47,450 nucleotides of DNA. Origin: Deltaproteobacteria bacterium (lineage in GTDB: Bacteria > Desulfobacterota > BSN033 > UBA1163). Below are positions 40,893 through 47,450 of the stretch, piece after piece. Numbering within the stretch: position 1 is the first letter of the stretch; each line of letters starts with the position of its first letter. The stretch lies in contig JAGVBT010000162.1 in assembly GCA_020059605.1 (NCBI GenBank), positions 1 to 47,450 on the forward strand, in the 5' to 3' direction. Position numbers and translations under genes: made by a program. Below the pieces are notes generated by a model that saw only the letters and a list, made by a program, of their open reading frames with translations, was not told the origin of the DNA and did not search any database.

Positions 40893-41414
40893 TTAAGTCG
40901 CCTGGCCGCTTGATTGGTAGAACTTTTTTAAATCCTGGTAATCCTGAAGGGTATCCCGGATCATCTTCAGGTCCTTATCCTGCAGCAAACGGATGGGTTT
41001 GGCCGGAGCGCCTAAGGCCAGGGTTTTCGGCGGGATGATCGTATCGGGCGTCACGATTGAACCTGCGCCGACAATCGATTCTTCACCGATCTCCGCGCCG
41101 TTTAACACGACTGCCCCTATGCCGATCAGCGAACCTCTTCCGATCTTGCATCCGTGGGCAACGACCCGGTGACCCAGAACGGCTTCATCCTCGATCGTTA
41201 GCGGATAGAACTCCTTATCGATATGCAGGATACAGCCGTCCTGGATATTGACCCCGGCCCCGATCCGGATAAAGTTCAGGTCACCCCGGATGACGCTGTA
41301 AAACCAGATGTTGCTCTCCGGCCCGATGTCGACCTCTCCGATAACCATGGCGTTCTCGGCAATGAATGCGGTCGGATGAATCTTCGGGCATTTTCCTTTG
41401 AATTCGAGAATCAT
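40893..41414 (-). CDS. Gamma-class carbonic anhydrase-like protein
   Basis: 173 residues of left-handed beta-helix hexapeptide repeats (VIGEVDIGPESNIW, SLIGIGAVVLNGAEIG and others). Three histidines fit the trimer-interface zinc site: ILHID, and GHRVVAH (two His). FVIRGDLNFIRIG-like Arg/Asp/Gln residues of the family are visible in SVIRGDLNFIRIG and NIQDGC. Cam/CaiE/PaaY type; carbonic anhydrase activity is likely but not certain. Convergent with the rubredoxin gene. Confidence 0.9.
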   Translation of the reverse strand: MILEFKGKCPKIHPTAFIAENAMVIGEVDIGPESNIWFYSVIRGDLNFIRIGAGVNIQDGCILHIDKEFYPLTIEDEAVLGHRVVAHGCKIGRGSLIGIGAVVLNGAEIGEESIVGAGSIVTPDTIIPPKTLALGAPAKPIRLLQDKDLKMIRDTLQDYQDLKKFYQSSGQAT

Positions 41415-41537
41415 TTTTAATCCTTCGATTTGGAGTGGATGGAAAATTAGCGGAAATCATTCCTTTTGTCAACTCCAATGATCATTCCATTCCAATGATC
41501 ATTGACGAATGAGGCAACTTCTTTTAATCTGAATGGC

Positions 41538-42791
41538 ATGGCAGAAAAAAATTCCCCTCCGAGACTCGTCCTGATCTTCTCCGTCCTCTCAGCCCTTTTT
41601 ATCCTCTCCCAATTTTATCGTGTCTCCAGCGCCGTCATCGCCCCCAATCTCATTCGCGACCTCGGGCTGAATGCGGAAATGTTTGGCATTCTCGGCGGGG
41701 CTTTCTTCTACGCCTTTACCCTGCTTCAAATCCCCATGGGTCCAATGCTGGACCGAATCGGTCCCCGCAAGATCATGTCCGTCTCCTGTCTCATCGGGGC
41801 CCTGGGAGCCTTTTTGTTCGCCTTCGGGAATTCTTTTCATGCCGTCCTTTTGGGAAGAATCCTGATCGGGGCTGGAATGGCTCCGATGCTGATGGGATCG
41901 TTCAAAACATTTACACTCCGGTATCCCCCGGAACAATTTGCCACCCTTGTGGGTATCATTTCCTCTGTGGGAACCATCGGGAACATCTTTGCCGCCTCTC
42001 CTCTTGCCTTTCTCGCCTCCACGGTAGGATGGAGGATGACTTTCTTAATAACCGGATGGATTGCCATCCTTCTCAGCTTTCTGGTCTTCTGGATCCTGAA
42101 GGGAGAAAAGATCGGGGGGGAGAGATTTTCTTCCATCCCTGGCGATAAACCGGAGATGGGGGTTTTACAATCGATTCGCCTGATTGTCGGTTCCCTTGCC
42201 TTCTGGCAGTTCGGGGCAGTGGCCTTTTTCAGGTATGGAATCTTCGTCAGCCTTCAGGGGCTATGGCTTGGGCCTTATCTGATTTATATCAAAGGATTTT
42301 CTCCTGTCCAGGCCGGAAATCTCCTGATCCTGTTGGCCGTCGGCGGCATTGTAGGAAGCCCCATTGGAGGTCATCTCTCCGACCGCTGTGCTCAATCCCG
42401 CAAAAGCGTTGCCTTGTTGGGATTAAGCCTTTATTGTTTCAGCCTTTTCCCTCTCATCGGTTTATGGAGGATGGAGCATTCTCTCCTTTTCGGCCTCATC
42501 TTCTTTCTGATCGGTTTTTTCCACGGCTTTGGAATGTCGCTCTATGCCCATGCCAAAGATTCCTTTCCCATGGCGATTTCGGGGACAGTGATGACTTACG
42601 TCAATTTCTTCACTATGGCCGGGGCAGGAATTTTCATGCCCCTCCTGGGAAAAGTAATCGAATCCTTCCCCCGGACAAACAACGACTACCCGGCCGAAGC
42701 CTACCACCTCTCCTTTCTCATCTGCTTTTTAGGAATGGCCGCCAGTTTGGTTTTCTATGCCTTCTCCCCCAAAAGTAAGATTGGGAGATAA
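41538..42791 (+). CDS. MFS transporter
   Basis: 417 residues from ATG 41538. Twelve hydrophobic helices; the loop 2-3 motif is GPMLDRIGPRKIM (major-facilitator G-x3-D-R-x-G-x-R), and its half-repeat GGHLSDRCAQSRK is in the second half. Substrate unknown; the layout resembles organic-acid or nitrate-like permeases of this superfamily. No strong Shine-Dalgarno. An earlier TTG at 41502 is in frame but unsupported. Confidence 0.88.
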   Translation: MAEKNSPPRLVLIFSVLSALFILSQFYRVSSAVIAPNLIRDLGLNAEMFGILGGAFFYAFTLLQIPMGPMLDRIGPRKIMSVSCLIGALGAFLFAFGNSFHAVLLGRILIGAGMAPMLMGSFKTFTLRYPPEQFATLVGIISSVGTIGNIFAASPLAFLASTVGWRMTFLITGWIAILLSFLVFWILKGEKIGGERFSSIPGDKPEMGVLQSIRLIVGSLAFWQFGAVAFFRYGIFVSLQGLWLGPYLIYIKGFSPVQAGNLLILLAVGGIVGSPIGGHLSDRCAQSRKSVALLGLSLYCFSLFPLIGLWRMEHSLLFGLIFFLIGFFHGFGMSLYAHAKDSFPMAISGTVMTYVNFFTMAGAGIFMPLLGKVIESFPRTNNDYPAEAYHLSFLICFLGMAASLVFYAFSPKSKIGR

Positions 42792-42851
42792 GGGAAAAAC
42801 CTTCCCTTGATTTAAGGGCATCGGGATGGTACTTTTAATGAGGAGGAAGCG

Positions 42852-43013
42852 ATGATTTTCAGGATTGTTTTAGGGTTGGTCATCGGCGGATTCGCCGGTT
42901 TTCTTTTAAGCTACCTCACCCGGGGTATCGGAAGCGCCTGAGCCCTTACCTGCAATCCCTATGTAAGCGTCCCGCTGGGCGCTCTTGTGGGGTTGATCGT
43001 GGCCTTAGGCTAA
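42852..43013 (+). CDS. Small membrane protein with in-frame UGA (candidate selenoprotein, DUF6132-like)
   Basis: ATG 42852 has a strong AGGAGG 5 nt upstream. Codons 1-29 give a hydrophobic helix (MIFRIVLGLVIGGFAGFLL) and GIGSA. Codon 30 is TGA (42939-42941). The frame continues ALTCNPYVSVPLGALVGLIVALG to TAA 43011-43013. The text across the TGA follows the DUF6132 pattern, where Cys-Pro-x-Thr-x-Asn-Pro is usual, so the UGA falls at the conserved Cys. A small stem-loop begins about 25 nt after the UGA. Two membrane helices total. The alternative is a nonsense mutation in a decayed gene, but coding character is kept on both sides. Confidence 0.6.
42966..42983 (+). promoter_or_regulatory. Candidate bacterial SECIS stem-loop
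   Basis: AGCG-u-CCC / GGG-CGCT, seven pairs with one bulged U and a GCU loop whose first base is G. The loop begins 33 nt after the UGA, inside the 16-37 nt range described for bacterial SECIS elements. SelB-binding is inferred. Confidence 0.4.
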
Positions 43014-43032
43014 GGCCGAATGGCAATCAGGA

Positions 43033-43102
43033 GCAATAAGCGGTATGAAACCCCCGTTAGAAAGTACCCAACTTTCTAACGGGGTAAAGCAAAACTTATT
43101 GC
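43033..43102. repeat. Palindromic element with CCCCGTTAGAAAGT arms
   Basis: A 14-bp perfect stem (43052-43065 with 43071-43084) and 5-nt loop, flanked by an outer 8-bp pair GCAATAAG / CTTATTGC. It shares CTTTCTAACGGGG with the 11.2-kb element. No T tract follows, so it is not a typical terminator. Confidence 0.75.
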
Positions 43103-43175
43103 CTAAGAAGCAAAGAAATGATATGAATGAAGTTATCCAGCCTATGGGTGTGAAAGAATGAAAGGAGGAGATTTT

Positions 43176-43463
43176 ATGGCAAACCCGGAAAAAGTCATTT
43201 TAAAGATTATTTCGGTCAAGGGAACCTGCGCCGCCGGACATTATGCCGGCCAGGAATTTGATTTGAGCCAGGATTTCATCCTGGGAACGTCGGGGAACCC
43301 GAAGGCCATCTGCCCTTCGGCATTTCATGCTGTTTTCCCTTCATGGCGTGTGCTTCGTCACGGAGGAGAATTCCCCTGGGAAGCGGACAAAGAAAAAACC
43401 ACGATCGCCTGTCCCGATCCAATCAATCCCGTGGTGATCGAACTGCAAAGAGTGAAAAAATAG
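43176..43463 (+). CDS. TIGR04076-family protein
   Basis: 95 residues from ATG 43176 (GGAGGAG 7 nt upstream; an ATG at 43158 lies before that site). KGTCAAGHYAGQEFDL, the CPSAFHAVFPSWRVLRHGG segment and the ending CPDPINPVVIELQRVKK are the family pattern, with three conserved-type Cys and a His. Function unknown; found widely in anaerobes. Confidence 0.8.
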   Translation: MANPEKVILKIISVKGTCAAGHYAGQEFDLSQDFILGTSGNPKAICPSAFHAVFPSWRVLRHGGEFPWEADKEKTTIACPDPINPVVIELQRVKK

Positions 43464-43535
43464 CAGATTTTCAGAAAAACTGGGCTTCTTGATAAATAGA
43501 AAAAACTGAGATAGTATAAAATAAGGAGATAAGAA

Positions 43536-43781
43536 ATGCTCAACCTGGAGGTCAGGACAAGACTGTCCCAGGAAGAAACCTCTCAACAACTGAAGAAATT
43601 TTTCGGCAAGGGAGGGATGGGGCTGGAGATAACGGAGGAGACCCCTCAATGCCTCACGTTCGAGGGGGGAGGCGGCTATGTGACAGCCTCCCTTTGTCCT
43701 GACGAAGGGAAGACTCGAGTGACTCTTGTGACTCAAGAATGGGATTATCAGGTGAAGAAATTTGCCTCCGGTCTTCCTTGA
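43536..43781 (+). CDS. Small protein of unknown function
   Basis: 81 residues, AAGGAGAT about 7 nt before the ATG. Alternating helix and beta (EVRTRLSQEETSQQLKKFFG, then beta-rich CLTFEGGGGYVTASL, VTLVTQEWDYQVKKF). The pattern recalls a minimal helix-grip or SRPBCC-like fold, but this is not established. It precedes a ferritin-like gene by 30 nt and is probably cotranscribed. Confidence 0.65.
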   Translation: MLNLEVRTRLSQEETSQQLKKFFGKGGMGLEITEETPQCLTFEGGGGYVTASLCPDEGKTRVTLVTQEWDYQVKKFASGLP

Positions 43782-43811
43782 AAAAAAGAGAGCCGAAAGG
43801 GAGGAATGAGG

Positions 43812-44336
43812 ATGAATGAAAAAGAACGTCTCAATGCCTTGGAAGTCGCCCTTAATAATGAGATGAGGGAAAGGGAATTCTATCTGAAAAACGCTGAGAG
43901 GACGAAGAACTCTCTCGGCAAAAAGATGTTTCAACAGATCGGGGATGATGAGCTGGAGCACTACGAACGACTCAAACAGCTCCATGAAAAGTGGACGAAG
44001 CAGGAGAAGTGGCCTGAGACCGTACCCCTGAAGGTTCAAGAAACCGTGGTAAAAGATATTTTGTTCGACTTTGTAAAAAAGGCGAATGAAAAGGCCAAAG
44101 GCGATTCGGATGATTTAGAGGCAGTCCGGATCGCCCTCGATTTCGAAGCAAAAGGGGCGAAGTTCTATGCGGACATCAGGGATGCCTCTATCGATCCCAA
44201 AGAGAAACAATTCTTCGACCTTCTCTCCAAAATGGAGAATGAGCATTTTCTTTCCCTCAAGGATACGGAAGAATATTTCATTGATCCTGTTTCCTGGTAT
44301 CGAAAGATGGAGCACCACACCCTGGATGGAGGGTAG
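43812..44336 (+). CDS. Ferritin-like (rubrerythrin-family) protein
   Basis: 174 residues from ATG 43812 (AGGGAGG 8 nt upstream; ATG 43806 is too close). Two helix pairs with E...E-x2-H ligands: NNEMREREFYLKNA and GDDELEHYERL, then DFEAKGAKFYADI and SKMENEHFLSL. The ending IDPVSWYRKMEHHTLDGG is typical of a rubrerythrin subgroup. Third ferritin-like gene within 7.3 kb. Confidence 0.82.
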   Translation: MNEKERLNALEVALNNEMREREFYLKNAERTKNSLGKKMFQQIGDDELEHYERLKQLHEKWTKQEKWPETVPLKVQETVVKDILFDFVKKANEKAKGDSDDLEAVRIALDFEAKGAKFYADIRDASIDPKEKQFFDLLSKMENEHFLSLKDTEEYFIDPVSWYRKMEHHTLDGG

Positions 44337-44385
44337 AGTAACCCTCCTTCATCCCCTCTTAATTTAAGGGGGGAATAGAGGGGAG

Positions 44386-44727
44386 TTAACGGGGAACAAA
44401 TCTGGATAAAATCCAGCTTACGATGCTGATGAGGATCGCCCCCAGCACCGCCCCCCAGAAACTACCGACATGAAATCCGCTCACCAGTAAAGAAACCAAC
44501 CAGAGCATCAGTCCATTGATGACCAGCAGAAAGAGCCCAAGGGTCAAGAGGGTCAGGGGAAGGGTGAAGAAGACCAGGATGGGCCGTATGACAGCATTGA
44601 CAATTCCCAGCAAAAAAGCGGTCACCAAAGCCGTCCAGAAACTATCCACCCGGATCAACCCGGGGAAAAGGTAGGCGATGATCAGGATGGCCACCATGTT
44701 GATGATCAGACGGACAATGAAAAACAT
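44386..44727 (-). CDS. Phage-holin IV-type membrane protein (PF04020)
   Basis: About 113 residues from ATG 44727 (AAGGGAGGG 3 nt upstream); a start at 44790 would be earlier but lacks a site. Four hydrophobic helices: MFFIVRLIINMVAILIIAYLF, the VTAFLLGIVNAVIRPILVFF pair, LTLGLFLLVINGLMLWLVSLL and a final GAVLGAILISIVSWILSRF. A common small bacterial membrane family of unknown function; not evidence of a prophage. Confidence 0.85.
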   Translation of the reverse strand: MFFIVRLIINMVAILIIAYLFPGLIRVDSFWTALVTAFLLGIVNAVIRPILVFFTLPLTLLTLGLFLLVINGLMLWLVSLLVSGFHVGSFWGAVLGAILISIVSWILSRFVPR

Positions 44728-44828
44728 AAACCCTCCCTTCAGCCCTTGCCGTTCTATCTTAGTATAGGGCAGCTTCCTTCTAAGAATCAACCTATTTTTT
44801 CATTCTCTCTTAAATTTTTTGATTTCCA

Positions 44829-44857
44829 TTGACAGGGGAAATGTTATTTGTTAACCT
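44829..44857 (+). promoter_or_regulatory. Promoter of bioY operon
   Basis: TTGACA (44829-44834), 17 nt, TAACCT (44852-44857). The -10 element lies inside the BirA-type operator, so binding would block RNA polymerase. Confidence 0.5.
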
Positions 44858-44879
44858 ATTTAATAATTTTGGTTGACAA
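44848..44879 (+). promoter_or_regulatory. BirA-type operator
   Basis: TTGTTAACC (44848-44856), 14-nt spacer, GGTTGACAA (44871-44879). This matches the known BirA consensus TTGTAAACC-N14/15-GGTTTACAA in all but one base on each arm. It lies 60 nt before bioY, so biotin-loaded BirA would repress uptake when biotin is sufficient. BirA itself is not in the window. Confidence 0.85.
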
Positions 44880-44938
44880 TCATTTCGATTGCGGAATGCG
44901 GATTGTGGAGTTTAGACAAATTCTAAGAGAGGTTGCTG

Positions 44939-45532
44939 ATGCCTGTTGAAAAGTTACGGATGGTCGTCCTGACATCCCTGATGGCCGCCTTGATGGCGGT
45001 AGGCTCTTATATCCATGTCCCTATCGGGCCTGTGCCTATTGTCCTGACCAACCTCTTCGTTATTCTTTCGGGTCTCCTCCTGGGAAGCCACTGGGGGATC
45101 GCCAGTGCGGGACTCTACCTTCTGGTCGGAGCGATCGGGATGCCCGTCTTTTATGGCGGCAAAGGGGGATTCGCCCACATTCTGGGTCCGACCGGTGGCT
45201 ACCTCTTCGGCTTTGTTCTCTGTGCATGGATCACGGGTTTTGCCTCCGAGCGATCTCCCCGTCGTCTCACAGTGGATGTTTTAGCCGTCATCATCGGATC
45301 ACTCATCATCTACGGTCTTGGAGTTCCCTGGCTGAAGGTGATCACCAACATGTCATGGTCAAAAGCCTGGCTGGTCGGGATGATCCCCTTTCTTCCCGGG
45401 GACGCCCTGAAAGCAGGAGTGGCCATTGTTCTGGCCCGTGCGGTCAGACCCATGTTGTATCGACAGATGCAAACCGTCTCCACCCTCACCCCCACCCTCT
45501 CCCATCAAAGGGAGAGGGAGAAAGAGCAATGA
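44939..45532 (+). CDS. bioY: Biotin transporter substrate-binding subunit BioY
   Basis: 197 residues. The core VGSYIHVPIGPVPIVLTN, the LLGSHWGIASAGLYLLVGAIGMPVF region and GPTGGYLFGFVLCAWITG are BioY signatures; six helices in all. ATG 44939 is preceded by GAGAGG. The C-terminal about 18 residues (LTPTLSHQREREKEQ) are encoded by a dispersed palindromic repeat (45481-45521) and are not typical of the family. Biotin is bound here and moved by the EcfA/EcfT module encoded next. The stop overlaps ecfA (ATGA). Confidence 0.95.
   Translation: MPVEKLRMVVLTSLMAALMAVGSYIHVPIGPVPIVLTNLFVILSGLLLGSHWGIASAGLYLLVGAIGMPVFYGGKGGFAHILGPTGGYLFGFVLCAWITGFASERSPRRLTVDVLAVIIGSLIIYGLGVPWLKVITNMSWSKAWLVGMIPFLPGDALKAGVAIVLARAVRPMLYRQMQTVSTLTPTLSHQREREKEQ
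45481..45521. repeat. Palindromic dispersed repeat (copy 2) inside bioY
   Basis: Matches 24061-24102 (CCCTCACCCCCACCCTCTCCC then GGGAGAGGGAGA). In bioY it is read as STLTPTLSHQRERE, extending the protein. Confidence 0.85.
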
Positions 45533-46272
45533 TCGAAATTAAAAACCTCCATCACCGCTATCCTGACGGGACGTATGCGTTAAAGGGAATTGATCTTGCG
45601 ATCTCCGGGGGGGAATTTCTCCTCATCTGCGGACCCAACGGAAGCGGTAAAACCACGCTCATTCGTCTCATCAGCGGTTTATTAAAACCCACTTCCGGCT
45701 CCGTTCATGTAAATGGATTCAACACGCTAAATGAATCAAAGCAAGTCCGTGGTCTGATGGGCATGGTCTTTCAGGACCCTGACAGCCAGATTGTCGGAGA
45801 AACAGTGAGAGAGGATATTACCTTTGGTCCTGAAAATCTCGGACTTTCAAAACAGGAGATCGATGAACGGGTGGATTGGGCGCTTCGGGCGATGGGGCTT
45901 GAAACCCTTTCCGAAAAACCCTGTTACCACCTTTCGGGAGGGGAAAAAAGACGTCTTGCCATTGCCGGAGTGCTTGCCATGAAATCCCGGGTGATTCTAT
46001 TCGATGAACCCTTTTCTTTTTTAGATTACCCCGGCATTCAAGAAGTCCTGAGATTTATGATCCAATTACATCGGGAAGGTCACACCTTAATCGTAACCAC
46101 TCACGATGTCGAAAAGGTGATTGCTCATGTGGATCGCATTGCCGTCATCCATGATGGAGAGCTAAAAATCTCAGGCTCGCCCGAGGGACTTCTGATGAAG
46201 CTTCCGGAATTTGGGATTCGGCCTCCCTGTTATGCCCTCCTGGGAAAGGAAAAATTTTCATGGCTCGAATAG
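45529..46272 (+). CDS. ecfA: ECF transporter ATPase (BioM/CbiO-like)
   Basis: 247 residues from ATG 45529, which overlaps the bioY stop. Walker A GPNGSGKTTL, Q-loop QDPDSQIVG, signature LSGGEKRRLAIAG, Walker B ILFDEPFS, H-loop TTHDVEK. It hydrolyses ATP to drive the ECF transporter. Only one ATPase gene is present, so it probably acts as a homodimer. Confidence 0.93.
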   Translation: MIEIKNLHHRYPDGTYALKGIDLAISGGEFLLICGPNGSGKTTLIRLISGLLKPTSGSVHVNGFNTLNESKQVRGLMGMVFQDPDSQIVGETVREDITFGPENLGLSKQEIDERVDWALRAMGLETLSEKPCYHLSGGEKRRLAIAGVLAMKSRVILFDEPFSFLDYPGIQEVLRFMIQLHREGHTLIVTTHDVEKVIAHVDRIAVIHDGELKISGSPEGLLMKLPEFGIRPPCYALLGKEKFSWLE

Positions 46273-47015
46273 CCCTTCACTACTTCCCAGGGGACTCCTC
46301 GCTTCACCGGTGGGATGCCCGGTGCAAATTTTTTGGACTCCTGATGATTACGGCTACCCTGGTTCAAACAAGAATCTCCTGGTTCATCTTCGATTCGATC
46401 CTTCTCGCCGGTCTCTTCTTCGTTTCGCGTTTTCCCTTCAAGCAACTCTTCCATGAGCTCAGATTCTGGGCTATCTTCCTCTCCATCCTATTTCTTTTTC
46501 AGTCTCTTTTTACACCGGGAACCCGCCTTCACTCCCTCCCATGGCTTCCCGTCAGCAAGGAAGGACTTCTGCTGGGAGGTCTGACCTGCTGGCGGTTGGG
46601 TTTGATTCTTGGTTATGCATTGCTATTTACGGCAGTGACTCGGCCCCGTGAGCTTCGAGATGGTTTGATCTGGCTCTTCAAACCCATCCCCTTTCTCCCC
46701 GGGCGGAGGATCGGATTGATGGTCTCGCTCACCTTAAGGTTTTTTTCGCGGATCCTGGATCATTCGGAAGAGGTCCGGCTGGCCCACCGGGCACGCATGG
46801 GAGATCGGAATAAAAACCCCTTTCGCAAAGCAAAATTTCTTGCCTTCCCTATCCTTGTCCGATCCATTTTAGAGGTCGAAGAGGTCACCTATGCCCTCGC
46901 CGCAAGAGGCTACCGGGAAGACCTGCCCATCCATCTTTCTAAAATCCCTCTTCCGCACCTGATTCCATTGCTCTTTCTTCTGGGATTCATCGCGATGATA
47001 GGATGGTTTCAATGA
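46260..47015 (+). CDS. ecfT: ECF transporter transmembrane subunit (BioN/EcfT-like)
   Basis: 251 residues, about five or six helices. The two coupling motifs are AHRARMGD (about 179-186) and AARGYRED (about 215-222), the Ala-Arg-X and Ala-Arg-Gly boxes that contact the ATPase. Its start overlaps the end of ecfA by 13 bp. It completes the bioYMN-type biotin importer. Confidence 0.92.
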   Translation: MARIALHYFPGDSSLHRWDARCKFFGLLMITATLVQTRISWFIFDSILLAGLFFVSRFPFKQLFHELRFWAIFLSILFLFQSLFTPGTRLHSLPWLPVSKEGLLLGGLTCWRLGLILGYALLFTAVTRPRELRDGLIWLFKPIPFLPGRRIGLMVSLTLRFFSRILDHSEEVRLAHRARMGDRNKNPFRKAKFLAFPILVRSILEVEEVTYALAARGYREDLPIHLSKIPLPHLIPLLFLLGFIAMIGWFQ

Positions 47016-47043
47016 GAAAAAAAAAGCCGCAAACCTCTGCGGC
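47016..47043 (-). terminator. Terminator of the last minus-strand gene
   Basis: On the minus strand GCCGCA / TGCGGC with a 6-nt loop, followed by a run of about nine T. It starts just beyond the ecfT stop on the opposite strand. Confidence 0.7.
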
Positions 47044-47078
47044 CATTTCCATCCCCCCGTTTAACCGTCTCTATTGCA

Positions 47079-47103
47079 AGGGTTTTTTCGACCCTCTTTT
47101 TTT
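47079..47103 (+). terminator. Terminator of the bioY-ecfA-ecfT operon
   Basis: AGGGT (47079-47083) / ACCCT (47091-47095) with a 7-nt loop, then C and a run of seven T. Short stem, so moderate strength. Confidence 0.5.
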
Positions 47104-47108
47104 CTCCT

Positions 47109-47450
47109 TTAAGCGGGCGCCAGTTTGGGGAGTAAGAAGGAGAAGAAACCTTCTTTGGGGTTTTCCCGTTCGATCTTCTCAAAGGCACACTCCACCGCCG
47201 AGCGAATCTCCTCCAGGTCCACCGGCTTCATCGCCTGGTAAAATATCCCCGCACCCCGAAGCCGCCTCACCAATCCCAACGACTCCTCCGACGAAATCAC
47301 AATCACCTGAACCCTCGAATTGATCTTCTTTAACAACGAAACAATATCACTGGCCTTCAACCCCTCAATCTCATCATCCAACAACAACACCTCAAAATGA
47401 TTTTTCTGCACCTTCCGAATCATCTCGCTCAACGCCCTGGCCGCCTCCAC
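47109..47450 (-). CDS. Response regulator receiver domain (partial at the window end)
   Basis: 113 residues are visible; the gene continues past 47450, so the N-terminal beta-strand with the acidic pair is missing. LLLDDEIEGLKASDIV carries the phospho-Asp region and QAMKPVDLEEI the conserved Lys. The C-terminal end EGFFSFLLPKLAPA is short, so it is a receiver-only protein. IVISSEESLGLVRRL is the Thr/Ser switch strand. Partner kinase unknown. Confidence 0.75.
   Translation of the reverse strand: MEAARALSEMIRKVQKNHFEVLLLDDEIEGLKASDIVSLLKKINSRVQVIVISSEESLGLVRRLRGAGIFYQAMKPVDLEEIRSAVECAFEKIERENPKEGFFSFLLPKLAPA

Noticed and set aside
42852-43013. Reading the UGA in the 53-aa frame as a plain nonsense mutation
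   Set aside because: Kept as the alternative, but disfavoured because the frame, hydrophobicity and family-like CNPY text persist after the UGA and the ribosome site is intact.
44386-44727. Holin-like gene as a prophage sign
   Set aside because: PF04020 proteins are common chromosomal membrane proteins; no phage structural, integrase or lysis genes are nearby.

Overview
The window reads as a chromosomal segment from an anaerobic or microaerophilic Gram-negative bacterium. The best guess is a deltaproteobacterial (Desulfobacterota-type) genome. This rests on gene content seen here: a four-subunit 2-oxoacid:ferredoxin oxidoreductase, several rubrerythrin-like ferritins and rubredoxins, a DUF6178-type protein, PAS/GAF sensor proteins, a sigma-54 activator with a -24/-12 promoter, and a probable UGA-selenocysteine gene. 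The lineage is an inference; no rRNA gene is present. About 55 protein genes are supported. There are no tRNAs, rRNAs, CRISPR arrays or intact insertion sequences. Intergenic spaces are rich in short palindromic dispersed repeats.

Layout. 0.1-0.8 kb (+): RRM RNA-binding protein and ribosomal protein S21. 0.8-4.0 kb (-): five tightly packed genes (ribbon-helix-helix protein, HEAT-repeat protein, ParA ATPase with a MerR-like N-terminus, two coiled-coil proteins), a candidate intracellular positioning system that recalls PomXYZ. 4.3-5.1 kb (+): cold-shock gene with a terminator-bearing leader, then a 59-aa zinc-binding protein. 5.3-12.2 kb (-): a 1296-aa hybrid histidine kinase, a PAS-GAF-PAS protein and an AbiEii-like nucleotidyltransferase with a small partner; a near-identical 33/34-bp direct repeat lies at both edges. 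12.6-17.2 kb: nitroreductase (+), DUF6178, groEL and groES (-). 17.4-25.2 kb: MetE-like protein (+), tautomerase, then a minus-strand amino-acid locus with two paralogous Leu/Glu-type dehydrogenases flanking a TrpXYZ-type ABC importer and a B3/B4 tRNA-editing-like protein, plus a remnant of a second B3/B4 gene.

25.3-32.0 kb (+): DMT permease, stand-alone LigD-type phosphoesterase, sigma-54 response regulator, a sigma-54 promoter before a small zinc ribbon and a degenerate receiver, DUF2156 protein, two small proteins, and a MidA/NDUFAF7-like methyltransferase. 32.2-35.8 kb (+): iron-sulfur flavoprotein and korDABC, whose KorB carries a C-terminal cytochrome-b5-like domain. 36.1-44.4 kb: oxidative-stress and metal genes (rubredoxins, three rubrerythrin-like proteins, a PfpI protein, a P1B ATPase), gamma-carbonic anhydrase, MFS permease, a 53-residue membrane protein with an in-frame UGA, and a TIGR04076 protein. 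44.8-47.0 kb (+): a biotin ECF transporter operon (bioY-ecfA-ecfT) behind a near-canonical BirA operator. The window ends inside a response-regulator gene (-).

How the genes work together. Branched or aromatic amino acids could be imported by the ABC system, deaminated by the paired dehydrogenases and oxidised by ferredoxin-linked 2-oxoacid oxidoreductase. The rubrerythrin/rubredoxin set would protect these oxygen-sensitive enzymes. That link is an inference from gene content.
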